A DNA stretch of 64,000 nt from contig NZ_BEWB01000002.1 in the NCBI RefSeq assembly GCF_003112555.1, forward strand, positions 310,001 through 374,000. Reading direction: 5' to 3'. Shown here one piece after another: positions 26,347-34,088 of this stretch (within the stretch, counting starts at the first letter, position 1; each line of letters begins with the position of its first letter). The notes under the pieces are model-generated. The model made no database searches and was not told where the DNA came from. It saw nothing but the letters and a program-made list of their open reading frames with translations. The position numbers were made by a program, and so were the translations under genes. The DNA is from Streptomyces coelicoflavus. Its GTDB lineage: Bacteria; Actinomycetota; Actinomycetes; Streptomycetales; Streptomycetaceae.

Positions 26347-27684
26347 CTACTTCGCCTGCGCGATGTCGCGGTCGATCTGCGCGGCGGTCTTCTCCAGACC
26401 GGCCTTGAGGTCCTTCACCTTGCCCGACTCGTACTGGTAGCCGAAGTCCTGGAGGGTCAGCTGGTACGTGGCGCCGTTGACGGAGGCCGGCGGGGAGTTC
26501 GACTCGGGGTGCTGGGCGATGTCCAGGAAGGTCCTGAACGCCGGGTCGGTCTTCAGGTCGGGCGACTTGAGGGCCGGGAAGGTGGAGGGCACGTTGCGGA
26601 TGGCGTTGGCGAAGGAGACGACGGCCCCGGTGTCGGTCGTCATGTACTTCACCAGCTCCCACGCGGCGTTCTGCTTCTTGCTCTGCGGGGCGATGCCCAT
26701 GACGGTGCCGGACAGGAAGCCCTTGCCGTACTCGTCCACCTCGTCGTCGGCGACGGGCATCGGCGCGGTGCCGATCTCGAAGTCGACCCCGGCGTCCTTC
26801 GCCATGCCGAGCCGCCACTCGCCGTCCAGCTGCATGGCGACCTGGCCGGTGTGGAAGGGGTGCTTGGCGCCCCACTCGTCGCCGAAGGTGTTGCGGTACT
26901 TCTCCAGCTTGTCGAAGCCGCCGAGGTCGTCGACGAGCTTCTTCTGGTACGTGAACATCTCGGCGAACGCCGGGTCCTTCGCGACGCTGGACTTGCCGTC
27001 CTCGTCGAAGTAGGCGTGGTCCCACTGGGACATGTAGTGGTCGACGACCGTCTCGTAGCCGTGGTAGTTCGGCATGAAGCCGAGCTGCTCGTACGAGTCG
27101 CCCTTGGTCTTCGTCAGCTTCTTCGCCACCTGGGCGAACTCGGACCAGGTCTTCGGCGGCGCCTTGATCCCGGCCGCCTCGAAGGCGTCCTTGTTGTAGT
27201 AGAGGCCGTAGGCGTCGCCGAGCAGCGGCAGGGCGCAGCGCGTCCCCTCGAACTGCGTGTACTCCAGCATCGGCTTCGGGATGAGGGCGTCCAGGTCGAG
27301 CTTCGACTTCTCGACGAACGGCTTCAGGTCGAGGAAGGCGCCCGAGGAGCAGAACTTGCCGATGTTGGAGGTGGTGAACGAGGACACCACGTCGGGGCCG
27401 CTCGAACCGCCCGCGCGCAGGGCCTGGTTGAGCTTGTCGTCGTTGATGTTGCCGACGACCTTCACCTTGATGTTGGGGTGCGCCTTCTCGAAGCGGTCCA
27501 CGTTGGCCTGGACCGCCTTCACCTCGGCGGGGGCGCTCCAGCCGTGCCAGAAGGTGATGGTCGTCTCGGCGTTCGGGTCGTCGGAGGCGCCGGATTCCGA
27601 CTGGCCGGTGCAGGCGGTGGCGAGCAGGGCGAGGGAGGCGGAGGCAGCGACCGCGAGGGCCGCTTTCCTGGATATTCCGGGCAT
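26347..27684 (-). CDS. csnE: Sugar-binding lipoprotein of the CUT1 ABC transporter (CsnE)
   Basis: A 445-residue extracellular solute-binding lipoprotein (SBP family 1). The signal peptide AALAVAASASLALLATAC ends in a clean lipobox LATAC. The mature protein begins with a short Ser/Asp linker and then TTITFWHGWSAPAEVKAV, the start of the ligand-binding fold. GLYYNKDAFEAAGIKAPPKTW is the typical hinge-proximal motif. It captures sugars outside the cell for CsnFG. The start has GGGAGC 6 bases upstream. A G-rich 106-bp gap separates it from csnR; no ROK palindrome is visible there, which supports transcription from the csnR promoter. Confidence 0.93.
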   Translation of the reverse strand: MPGISRKAALAVAASASLALLATACTGQSESGASDDPNAETTITFWHGWSAPAEVKAVQANVDRFEKAHPNIKVKVVGNINDDKLNQALRAGGSSGPDVVSSFTTSNIGKFCSSGAFLDLKPFVEKSKLDLDALIPKPMLEYTQFEGTRCALPLLGDAYGLYYNKDAFEAAGIKAPPKTWSEFAQVAKKLTKTKGDSYEQLGFMPNYHGYETVVDHYMSQWDHAYFDEDGKSSVAKDPAFAEMFTYQKKLVDDLGGFDKLEKYRNTFGDEWGAKHPFHTGQVAMQLDGEWRLGMAKDAGVDFEIGTAPMPVADDEVDEYGKGFLSGTVMGIAPQSKKQNAAWELVKYMTTDTGAVVSFANAIRNVPSTFPALKSPDLKTDPAFRTFLDIAQHPESNSPPASVNGATYQLTLQDFGYQYESGKVKDLKAGLEKTAAQIDRDIAQAK

Positions 27685-27790
27685 GGCGAAGCTCCCAGGG
27701 GCAGGACGGGGACAGGTGGGTGGGGCGAGTGGATGAGTGGGTGAGGCGAGTGGGGCGATGCGGGGTGGGGCGAGTCGGGTGGCGCGGGGG

Positions 27791-29008
27791 TCAGCGCGAG
27801 GTGTCGAAGACCTCGTCGCGGGTGGTCGCGAGCGCGCTCTCCAGCGCGCCGCGCAGGACGGGGTGCTCGGTCACGTCACCGACGGCGAGCCGGGGCCGGG
27901 AGGCGGCCAGTTCCTCCAGCTCGTCCCGGACCAGGTCGCGCAGCGCCTCGCCGCCCGCGGTGAGCGAGGTGCCGCTGAGGACCACCAGCTCGGGGTCCAG
28001 GACCGAGACGAGGGAGGCGAGACCGGTGGCCAGGCGGGTGGCGTAGGTCTGGAGCAGCCGGCGGTGCGGGTCGTCGTCGTCCTCGGCCCGCGCGGCGCGG
28101 GCCACCAGGGCGGCGGCGACCTCGGTGTACGGCCCCGAGGGCACGTCGGTGACCCCCAGCTCCCGGGCCAGTCCCGCCAGGGCCTGGGAACCGGCCAGTT
28201 CCTGGAAGCCGCCGCTGCCGGTACGGCTGACCTTGCGGACCAGCGGGGCGCCCGGCACCGGCAGGAAGCCGACCTCCCCGGCGCCGCCGGTCCAGCCGCG
28301 GTGCAGCCGGCCGCCGAGGACCAGGGCGGCGCCCAGGCCCTCCTGGTTCCACAGCAGCACGAAGTCCTCGTGGTCCCGGGCCGCACCGAGGCGCTGCTCG
28401 GCGACGGCGGCGAGGTTCACGTCGTTCTCGTACTCGACCGGCATCGGCAGCGCGGCGGCGAGTTCGTCGAGCAGCGTGGGGGAGTGCCAGCCGGGCAGGT
28501 GGGAGGCGTAGCGCAGCCGCCCGGTGCCCGGGTCGAAGGCGCCCGGCGTGCCGATGACGACGCGGTGGACGGCGCTGCGGTCAAGACCGGCCGCCTTCAC
28601 GGCGCCGTCGAGGGCGTCGGTGACCTGCTGGACGACGGGGGTGGCGGGGCGCCGGCCCGGGGTGGGCAGCTCGTACCGGCCGACCGTGCGTCCGGTGACG
28701 TCGGCGACGGCGGCCAGGATGCGGTCCGGGCTGACGTCGAGCCCGGCGGCGTACGCGGCGGCCGGGTTGACCTCGTAGAGCTGGGCGCCGGGCCCCGGGC
28801 GCCCCTCGGTCGTGCCCCCGGCCAGGACCAGCCCGGCCGCCTCCAGCCGGGCCAGCAGCTGCGAGGCCGTCGGCTTCGACAGCCCGGTCAGCTTGCCGAT
28901 CCGGGTCCGGGACAGCGGCCCGTGCTCCAGCAGGAGGTCGAGTGCGGCCCGGTCGTTCATGGCGCGCAGGACGCGCGGGGTGCCCGGCGTACCGGCGGTT
29001 CCTGCCAT
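27791..29008 (-). CDS. csnR: ROK-family transcriptional repressor (CsnR)
   Basis: A 405-residue ROK regulator. Residues 15-70 form a winged helix-turn-helix (LLLEHGPLSRTRIGKLTGLSKPTASQLLARLEAAG). The rest is the ROK sugar-binding fold with ENDVNLAAVAEQR, LLWNQEGLGAALVLGG and GAGEVGFLPV. The Cys-rich zinc motif of ROK kinases is absent, which fits a regulator. It is the first gene of the csn operon, and in Streptomyces CsnR represses chitosanase and this operon until oligosaccharides appear. A palindromic ROK operator lies about 110 bases upstream. GTG 29020 gives four more residues but has its AGAGG only 3 bases away, so ATG 29008 is listed. Confidence 0.9.
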   Translation of the reverse strand: MAGTAGTPGTPRVLRAMNDRAALDLLLEHGPLSRTRIGKLTGLSKPTASQLLARLEAAGLVLAGGTTEGRPGPGAQLYEVNPAAAYAAGLDVSPDRILAAVADVTGRTVGRYELPTPGRRPATPVVQQVTDALDGAVKAAGLDRSAVHRVVIGTPGAFDPGTGRLRYASHLPGWHSPTLLDELAAALPMPVEYENDVNLAAVAEQRLGAARDHEDFVLLWNQEGLGAALVLGGRLHRGWTGGAGEVGFLPVPGAPLVRKVSRTGSGGFQELAGSQALAGLARELGVTDVPSGPYTEVAAALVARAARAEDDDDPHRRLLQTYATRLATGLASLVSVLDPELVVLSGTSLTAGGEALRDLVRDELEELAASRPRLAVGDVTEHPVLRGALESALATTRDEVFDTSR

Positions 29009-29116
29009 GCGTGTCCACACCTGCCTCTCGACCGCTCAGCTTTTCAGGGGGCGGTGGGGAAGTCCACCGCGCGTATCACGGGAAACGTCCTGACCGCAAG
29101 CCTGTGCGCGTCTGTT

Positions 29117-29129
29117 AGGAAAGTTTCCT
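29117..29129. promoter_or_regulatory. ROK (CsnR) operator upstream of csnR
   Basis: AGGAAA-G-TTTCCT is a perfect 13-bp palindrome about one central base, within GTTAGGAAAGTTTCCTGTT. Actinobacterial ROK repressors bind sites of the form GGAAA-S-TTTCC, so this is the expected CsnR autoregulatory site. It is 109 bp before the csnR start. Confidence 0.8.
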
Positions 29130-29174
29130 GTTGGACGGAGAACGTAGGCCCGCCCGCAAGCAGCCGTCAAGGGA

Positions 29175-29212
29175 CCGCCCCCGAGGCAACGCAGTCGTTA
29201 CCTCGGGGGCGG
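29175..29212. terminator. Strong terminator downstream of mscS
   Basis: A perfect 12-bp stem, CCGCCCCCGAGG (29175-29186) with CCTCGGGGGCGG (29201-29212), encloses a 14-base loop. It sits 48 bases after the mscS stop and insulates the csn operon promoter from mscS transcription. Confidence 0.85.
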
Positions 29213-29259
29213 GAGCGGGCGCGGGAGCGGAGCCGGGGGTGAGTGACCGGCTGCCCGGT

Positions 29260-30354
29260 CTACTTGCTGGTGCTGGGCGGCGGAATCGGGGACGCGGCGA
29301 TGGACTGCGGCGACACGGTGCTCGCGTACGCCGACGGTGCCGCGACGCCCGCCGTCGGGTCGGCGGCCGGGGCGCCCTCCAGCGGGACGGTGGCGCCGCC
29401 GACGATAGCGATGCCGGCCGCGTCGAAGGCCCGCTTGATGCGCCAGCGCAACTCGCGCTCGACGGTGAGGGACTTGCCGGGCATGGTCTTCGCGGACACC
29501 CGCACCACCATCGAGTCCAGCAGCACGGAATCCAGCCCGAGGATCTCGATCGGCCCCCAGAGCATCTCGTTCCAGGGCTCTTCCTTGCTCATCCGCTCGC
29601 CCACCGCGGTGAGCGTCTCCTTCACCTTGTCCAGGTTCTCGTCGGAGCGGACGGTGACGTCGACGCCGGCCGTGGACCAGCCCTGGGAGAGGTTGCCGAT
29701 GCGCTTGACCTCGCCGTTGCGGACGTACCAGATCTCGCCGTCGACGCCGCGCAGCTTGGTCACCCGCAGCCCGACCTCGATGACCTCGCCGGAGGCCACG
29801 CCCGCGTCGATGCTGTCGCCGACGCCGTACTGGTCCTCCAGGATCATGAAGACGCCGGACAGGAAGTCGGTGACCAGGTTGCGGGCGCCGAAGCCGATCG
29901 CGACACCGGCGACACCGGCGGAGGCCAGCAGCGGGGCCAGGTTGATCTGGAAGGTGCCGAGGACCATCAGGGCCGCGGTGCCGAGGATGAGGAAGCTGGC
30001 CACCGAGCGGAGCACCGACCCGATGGCCTCCGACCGCTGCCGGCGCCGCTCGGCGTTGACCAGCAGCCCGCTCAGCGCGGTACCGCCGGACGTTCCGGTC
30101 CGCCGGTTCATCCGTTCTATGAACTTGCTGATCGCCCGCCGCACGACGGCGCGCAGCACCACCGCGATCACCACGATCAGCAGCACCCGCAGCCCGATCG
30201 CGAGCCACGTCGACCAGTTCTCCTCGACCCAGCCCGCGGCGTTCGTCGCGCTCTCGTGGGCCTCCCGCAGCGAGGGCACGGTCGGGGCGGAAGGGGTCGG
30301 CGAGGGAGAGGGGGACGAACCGACGGCCGACAGGACGGCGGCGGACAGAGACAC
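29260..30354 (-). CDS. Small-conductance mechanosensitive channel, MscS family
   Basis: A 364-residue channel protein. After a Ser/Pro-rich N-terminus come membrane helices at LAIGLRVLLIVVIAVVLRAVVRRAI and SVASFLILGTAALMVLG. Then comes the pore-lining TM3 and MscS signature, LLASAGVAGVAIGFGARNLVTDFLSGVFMILEDQ. The soluble beta domain has EVGLRVTKLRGVDGEIWYVRNGEVKRIGNLS, and a cytoplasmic C-terminal part follows. It opens under membrane tension to release solutes on osmotic downshift. The GTG at 30354 has GGAGG 8 bases upstream and removes a non-conserved N-terminal extension of the longer frame. A Pro-rich tail with no family feature closes the protein. Confidence 0.9.
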   Translation of the reverse strand: MSLSAAVLSAVGSSPSPSPTPSAPTVPSLREAHESATNAAGWVEENWSTWLAIGLRVLLIVVIAVVLRAVVRRAISKFIERMNRRTGTSGGTALSGLLVNAERRRQRSEAIGSVLRSVASFLILGTAALMVLGTFQINLAPLLASAGVAGVAIGFGARNLVTDFLSGVFMILEDQYGVGDSIDAGVASGEVIEVGLRVTKLRGVDGEIWYVRNGEVKRIGNLSQGWSTAGVDVTVRSDENLDKVKETLTAVGERMSKEEPWNEMLWGPIEILGLDSVLLDSMVVRVSAKTMPGKSLTVERELRWRIKRAFDAAGIAIVGGATVPLEGAPAADPTAGVAAPSAYASTVSPQSIAASPIPPPSTSK

Positions 30355-30670
30355 GGCGGAAACCTCCAGATGCGGCGGCCCGTCCAGCGCGGTCCGGTCC
30401 GAGGTCCGGTCCAAGGTCACGGAAAGGTCACCGGACGGGCAGATGCACCACACTAACGGGGCACCGGACGCGGTTCGGCCCGAAACGGGCGGGCGGGACG
30501 CCGCTCACCCGCGCCCGGACTGGTCACGCCCGCGGCCACGGATCCCGTGTGGTCGAAAACACTCCCAGCCCGTTACCGGGACATGGTGGCGCTACGACCA
30601 GCCATGAGGGGAGACTGAACCAGATCGTCCCGGCGCGAGCCACGCGCCGCCGACGCCCAAGGAGGCACCC
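30355..30670. other. Divergent intergenic region, mscS / HNH gene
   Basis: This 316-bp gap must hold both promoters. Near the mscS side, 30390-30440 has reiterated GGTCCG/GGTC direct repeats. A TAGTGT on the minus strand at 30450-30455 is a possible mscS -10 box, without a convincing -35. Nothing else is evident apart from the AAGGAGG ribosome site of the HNH gene. Confidence 0.5.
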
Positions 30671-31207
30671 GTGCCGCATGTCCTGGTCCTCAACGCGTCG
30701 TACGAGCCACTCGGCGTCGTACCGCTCCGCCGCGCGCTCGTCCTCGTCCTGGAGAACAAGGCCGTGTGCCTCGAGGAGTCCGGCGCCTTTCTGCACAGCA
30801 CGACCGTCACCGTGCCCGCACCCAGCGTGGTACGGCTCAAGCGCTTCGTGCGGGTGCCCTACCGGGGGCCCGTCCCGCTCACCCGTCGCGCCCTGTTCGC
30901 CCGCGACGGAGGCCGCTGCATGTACTGCGGCGCCGTCGCCACCAGCGTCGACCACGTCATCCCGCGCAGCCGCGGGGGTCTGCACGCCTGGGACAACGTG
31001 GTGGCGTCCTGCCGCCGCTGCAACCACGTCAAGGCCGACCGCCACCTGGTCGAGCTGGGCTGGCGCCTGCGCCACAAACCGGCTCCGCCGACCGGACTGG
31101 CCTGGCGCATCATCGGCACCGGGCATCGGGACCCGCGCTGGCTGCCGTACTTGCAGCCGTACGGCGCGGAGGACGCCATGGCCCGGATCGACGGCATTTC
31201 CGCCTGA
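30671..31207 (+). CDS. HNH endonuclease domain protein
   Basis: A 178-residue protein with an HNH nuclease fold at about residues 75-135. The zinc-knuckle cysteines CMYCG and CRRCN bracket the HNH residues DHVIPRSRGGLHAWDNVVASC. The N-terminal half (VLVLNASYEPLGVVPLRRALVLVLENKA) is a conserved beta-rich module found in many actinobacterial and cyanobacterial stand-alone HNH proteins. The GTG start is preceded by AAGGAGG at 5-base spacing. There is no linked methylase or specificity gene, so it is unlikely to be part of a restriction system; the biological role of this widespread family is not known to me. Confidence 0.9.
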   Translation: MPHVLVLNASYEPLGVVPLRRALVLVLENKAVCLEESGAFLHSTTVTVPAPSVVRLKRFVRVPYRGPVPLTRRALFARDGGRCMYCGAVATSVDHVIPRSRGGLHAWDNVVASCRRCNHVKADRHLVELGWRLRHKPAPPTGLAWRIIGTGHRDPRWLPYLQPYGAEDAMARIDGISA

Positions 31208-31232
31208 CGTCCGGGCCTCTGTCTGCCCCGGG

Positions 31233-31817
31233 TCAGCGCACCCAGTTCTTCAGCGGCTCGGTGTCCAGCGTGATCCCGACCGGCTCGGGCAGCGCGACCT
31301 CCTTGCCGAAGGGCAGCGTCTGCACGGTCTCGTACCGCCCCCCGTCGGGGCGGCTGTGCACCTTGACCTCGCAGGTGTCCCGGTCGATCAGCAGGTACAC
31401 CGGGATGTCCGTCCCGGCGTAGGCGCGGGGCTTGTCGACACGGTCGCGCCGGTCGGTGTCCGAGTCGTACGAAGTCACCTCCACGACCATGAGGACGGGG
31501 GCGGGGTCGGCCCACTCGCCCTGGCCGACGAAGGCCTCCGCCGGTGCGAGGGAGCCGCCCGGCCGGGCACGGCCGCCCCGGTACGCCTCGACGACCAGTC
31601 CCTGTGTCGGATCCAGCCACAGGTCGGGTCGGTGCTGCATGCAGATTCGCGTCAGCCATTGGATGACGCGTCCGTGGTCGCCGTCGGGCACGGCCTTCCC
31701 CCCAAGATGTCCGTTGATGAACTCGAGCCGCGCGCCTTCTATGCTCCGGTCGGCATGGCGGGCGAGTTCCTCGAACTCGGTAACGAGCATCTGCGGCCTG
31801 TCGGCGGTCACGGTCAC
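31233..31817 (-). CDS. Uma2-family PD-(D/E)XK nuclease-like protein
   Basis: A 194-residue protein of the Uma2/DUF820 family. The nuclease-like core has PVLMVVEVTSYDSDTDRRDRVDKPRAYAGTDIPVYLLID, where VVEV and the following region supply the PD-(D/E)XK acidic residues, and LEFINGHLGGK precedes it. Uma2 proteins are abundant, often in many copies per actinobacterial or cyanobacterial genome, and their substrates are unknown. The start is GTG 31817 with GGAGGAG upstream. It is convergent with the HNH gene (25-bp gap), with no shared operon. Confidence 0.87.
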   Translation of the reverse strand: MTVTADRPQMLVTEFEELARHADRSIEGARLEFINGHLGGKAVPDGDHGRVIQWLTRICMQHRPDLWLDPTQGLVVEAYRGGRARPGGSLAPAEAFVGQGEWADPAPVLMVVEVTSYDSDTDRRDRVDKPRAYAGTDIPVYLLIDRDTCEVKVHSRPDGGRYETVQTLPFGKEVALPEPVGITLDTEPLKNWVR

Positions 31818-31874
31818 AAGGCTCCTCCGGATCTGCGGGGGTCCACACCCTCAGCGTAGGGGAGATCCGGCCGG

Positions 31875-32540
31875 TCAGGGGCTGCGCCAGGTGAGGGAGT
31901 AGCGCCAGAAGAGACGCCGCCGCAGCCGGGCTCCGGGCAGAACCGCGCGTGCCGCTTCGACGATGCCGGAGAACGCCATGTCGGCCGGCCGGGTCCGGGC
32001 GGTCATCGAGGTGGGCGGGGCCGCGGCCCGGCCCCTGTTCTTGAGCCACCCGAGGGCGGCGTTCGGGAGGACGGCGGCCGCGCCGAGCAGGTGGTCCGTG
32101 GCGGTCCGCGGCCGGTAGAGGCCGACGACGACCAGGGTGCCGCCGGGAGCGAGGCGGCTGCGGAAGGTGTCCAGGGCCTCGGTGAACGGCAGGTGGTGGA
32201 GGGTGGCGACGCAGGTGATGACGTCGTGGGGTCCGGCGGGGAGGTCCGTCAGGGCGTCGGCGACGGCGAAGGAGGCCGCCGTCGGCTCGGGAGTCAGCGC
32301 GCGTGCCTGTGCGGTGATCGCCGGATCCGAATCGACGCCGCGGACCTCGTCGGCCCGGGTGGCGAGCAGGCGGGCCAGGTCACCGGTGCCGGAACCGACG
32401 TCCAGCGCGCTGCCGAACCGGCGAGGGAGCTGCCGCAGGATCCAGCGGTGGTAGTGGGCGTTGTGGTCCCAGGGGTGAGCGGCGTGGAACCGGTCGAGCG
32501 CCTGAACGAGGCGGTGCGGGGTCAAGCCGGCCAACGTCAT
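31875..32540 (-). CDS. Class I SAM-dependent methyltransferase
   Basis: A 221-residue methyltransferase with motif I SALDVGSGTGDLARLLA, then GVDSDPAITAQARAL, and VITCVATLHHLPFTEALDTFRSRLAPGGTLVVVGLYRP, which is the UbiE/Methyltransf_11 arrangement. Start ATG 32540 has GGAGGA 5 bases upstream; the longer frame is not methyltransferase-like. The acceptor is unknown. It runs in the same direction as the Rrf2 gene but 197 bases separate them, so it probably has its own promoter. Confidence 0.87.
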   Translation of the reverse strand: MTLAGLTPHRLVQALDRFHAAHPWDHNAHYHRWILRQLPRRFGSALDVGSGTGDLARLLATRADEVRGVDSDPAITAQARALTPEPTAASFAVADALTDLPAGPHDVITCVATLHHLPFTEALDTFRSRLAPGGTLVVVGLYRPRTATDHLLGAAAVLPNAALGWLKNRGRAAAPPTSMTARTRPADMAFSGIVEAARAVLPGARLRRRLFWRYSLTWRSP

Positions 32541-32737
32541 GCTGTCCTCCGACGGCGAGGTGCTCTTGGTGCAGCAGGATGCTCGAACCCGGCGAAGGTA
32601 TCCTGCACGGCCTCGGAACAGGAGCGGGCGCCGACCGCACGCCGGCCCCGCCGGGCACCCTTTCTGCCTTCTTCGCGCAGCCTGAGAGCGCACGGCCGCT
32701 GTCGCCGCGCGTGCCGAGCCCGGGCGTGACGGGAAGG

Positions 32738-33172
32738 CTAGCGAGGTGTCGCGAGTACGTTCCGGAGTACGTCTTCGAGCGTGACGCGGGCCAGTTCGTG
32801 CCGCACGGTCTCCTCGATGCCCTCGTAGATGTCCTGCATCGCCGGCTGGATGCCGTGACCCACCACGCATCCCTGGTCCGGGGTGGTGCGGTGCATCGCG
32901 AACAGGGGGCCGGGTTCCACTGCCTCGTACACGTCGAGCAGGGTCATCGACCCCAGCTCGCGCGCCAGCGACCAGCCCGCGCCCACACCCCGTCGGGACT
33001 CCACGAGCCCGGACCTGCGCAGCTCGCCCAGCAGCCGCCTGATCACCACGGGGTTGGTGTTCGCGCTGGCCGCGATCTGCTCGGAGGTGGCGACCTCGTG
33101 GCCCTGGCGCTGGTAGAGACCGATCCAGGCCAGCGCGTGGGCGGCGATGGTCAGCCTGCTGTTGGCGCTCAT
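32738..33172 (-). CDS. Rrf2-family transcriptional regulator
   Basis: A 144-residue Rrf2 protein: a winged helix (IAASANTNPVVIRRLLGELRRSGLVESRRGVGAGWSLAR) followed by the long dimerisation helix. Only one cysteine is present (DQGCVVGHG), in the place where Fe-S members such as IscR or NsrR have three. So it probably senses a signal other than through an iron-sulphur cluster, like YwnA-type members. ATG 33172 is preceded by GGAGGAGGG. It is divergent from the SDR gene, and the shared region carries a regular array of GTTRCGAC half-sites, consistent with control of both genes. Confidence 0.9.
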   Translation of the reverse strand: MSANSRLTIAAHALAWIGLYQRQGHEVATSEQIAASANTNPVVIRRLLGELRRSGLVESRRGVGAGWSLARELGSMTLLDVYEAVEPGPLFAMHRTTPDQGCVVGHGIQPAMQDIYEGIEETVRHELARVTLEDVLRNVLATPR

Positions 33173-33187
33173 GAGTCCCTCCTCCCG

Positions 33188-33267
33188 GACGCAACGCTTC
33201 ATGTTACGACAGCGCAGTCGTAACAACGGAGGTTGCGACAAATTGTCGTAACAATTAGTGTTGCGAC
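33188..33267. promoter_or_regulatory. Array of six alternating half-sites between Rrf2 and SDR genes
   Basis: Octamers related to GTTACGAC or its complement start at 33188 (gacgcaac, one mismatch), 33203 (GTTACGAC), 33217 (GTCGTAAC), 33232 (GTTGCGAC), 33245 (GTCGTAAC) and 33260 (GTTGCGAC). They alternate in orientation with a step of 13-15 bases. The pair 33203-33224 is a perfect inverted repeat with a 6-base spacer, and 33232-33252 is nearly so with a 5-base spacer. Confidence 0.75.
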
Positions 33268-33299
33268 TATCTGAAGGGTCGATCAACGAGGTGGGACGA

Positions 33300-34037
33300 A
33301 TGGGCAAGTCACTGACGGGCAAGATCGCCGTGGTCACCGGGGGCAGCACCGGCATCGGGTTCGCGACCGCACGCGCGTTCCGCGACGAGGGTGCCGAGGT
33401 CTTCATCACCGGTCGCCGCAAGGACGCGCTCGAGGCCGCGACCGCCGAGCTCGGACCTGCCGTGACCGGCGTGGTCTGTGATGTCTCCGTGCCCGCGGAC
33501 CTCGACGCGTTCTACGGCACGGTGCGCGACCGGGCCGGCCGCATCGACGTGCTGGTCGCCAACGCAGGCATCGGCACCGTGGCTCCGTTCGGGGAGGTGA
33601 CGGAGGAGCTGATCGACTCGATGTTCGCCGTCAACGTCAAGGGAACGATCTTCACCCTGCAGCAGGCGCTGCCGCTGCTCAGCTCCAACGCTTCGGTGAT
33701 CCTGACGGGTTCGACCGCCTCGACACGGCCCACCCAGGGACTCGAGGTCTACGGGGCGTCGAAGGCCGCCATCCGCAACCTCGCCCGTGGCTGGGCCCTC
33801 AGCTCGCGCACGCACGGCTTCCGGGTCAACGTCGTGTCCCCGGGCGCGACGCGCACCCCTGGTCTGCTGGAGCTGCTCCCGCCCGAGGCTCTCCAGCAGG
33901 CCGAAGGCGAGGTCCCGCTCGGCCGGCTCGCCGAACCCGAAGAGATCGCCGCCCTGACGACGTTCCTCGCCTCGGACGCGTCGAGTTACGTCAATGGTGC
34001 CGAGTTCTTCGCCGACGGTGGCTACGCGCAGGTGTGA
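33300..34037 (+). CDS. Short-chain dehydrogenase/reductase
   Basis: A 245-residue classical SDR. The cofactor motif is AVVTGGSTGIGFATARAF, then VLVANAGIG, a catalytic serine in VILTGSTAST, and the catalytic YGASKAA tyrosine-lysine pair. FFADGGYAQV is the usual C-terminus. The GRRKDALEAA segment after beta-2 contains Arg residues that favour NADP(H). The substrate cannot be deduced. ATG 33300 is preceded by GAGGTGGGA. It is controlled in all likelihood by the divergent Rrf2 regulator, whose putative operators lie between -33 and -112 of its start. Confidence 0.92.
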   Translation: MGKSLTGKIAVVTGGSTGIGFATARAFRDEGAEVFITGRRKDALEAATAELGPAVTGVVCDVSVPADLDAFYGTVRDRAGRIDVLVANAGIGTVAPFGEVTEELIDSMFAVNVKGTIFTLQQALPLLSSNASVILTGSTASTRPTQGLEVYGASKAAIRNLARGWALSSRTHGFRVNVVSPGATRTPGLLELLPPEALQQAEGEVPLGRLAEPEEIAALTTFLASDASSYVNGAEFFADGGYAQV

Positions 34038-34088
34038 CACCCGTCAGCCGCGTTCGGTCACGGCGGCCGGACTCGTATCGCGGCGCCG

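Noticed and set aside
30355..30453. Longer start for the mscS gene at 30453
   Set aside because: The added residues are not MscS-like and the GTG at 30354 has GGAGG at 8 bases.
30671..31817. HNH and Uma2 genes as a restriction or defence island
   Set aside because: No methylase, helicase or specificity subunit is adjacent, and the genes are convergent rather than co-transcribed.
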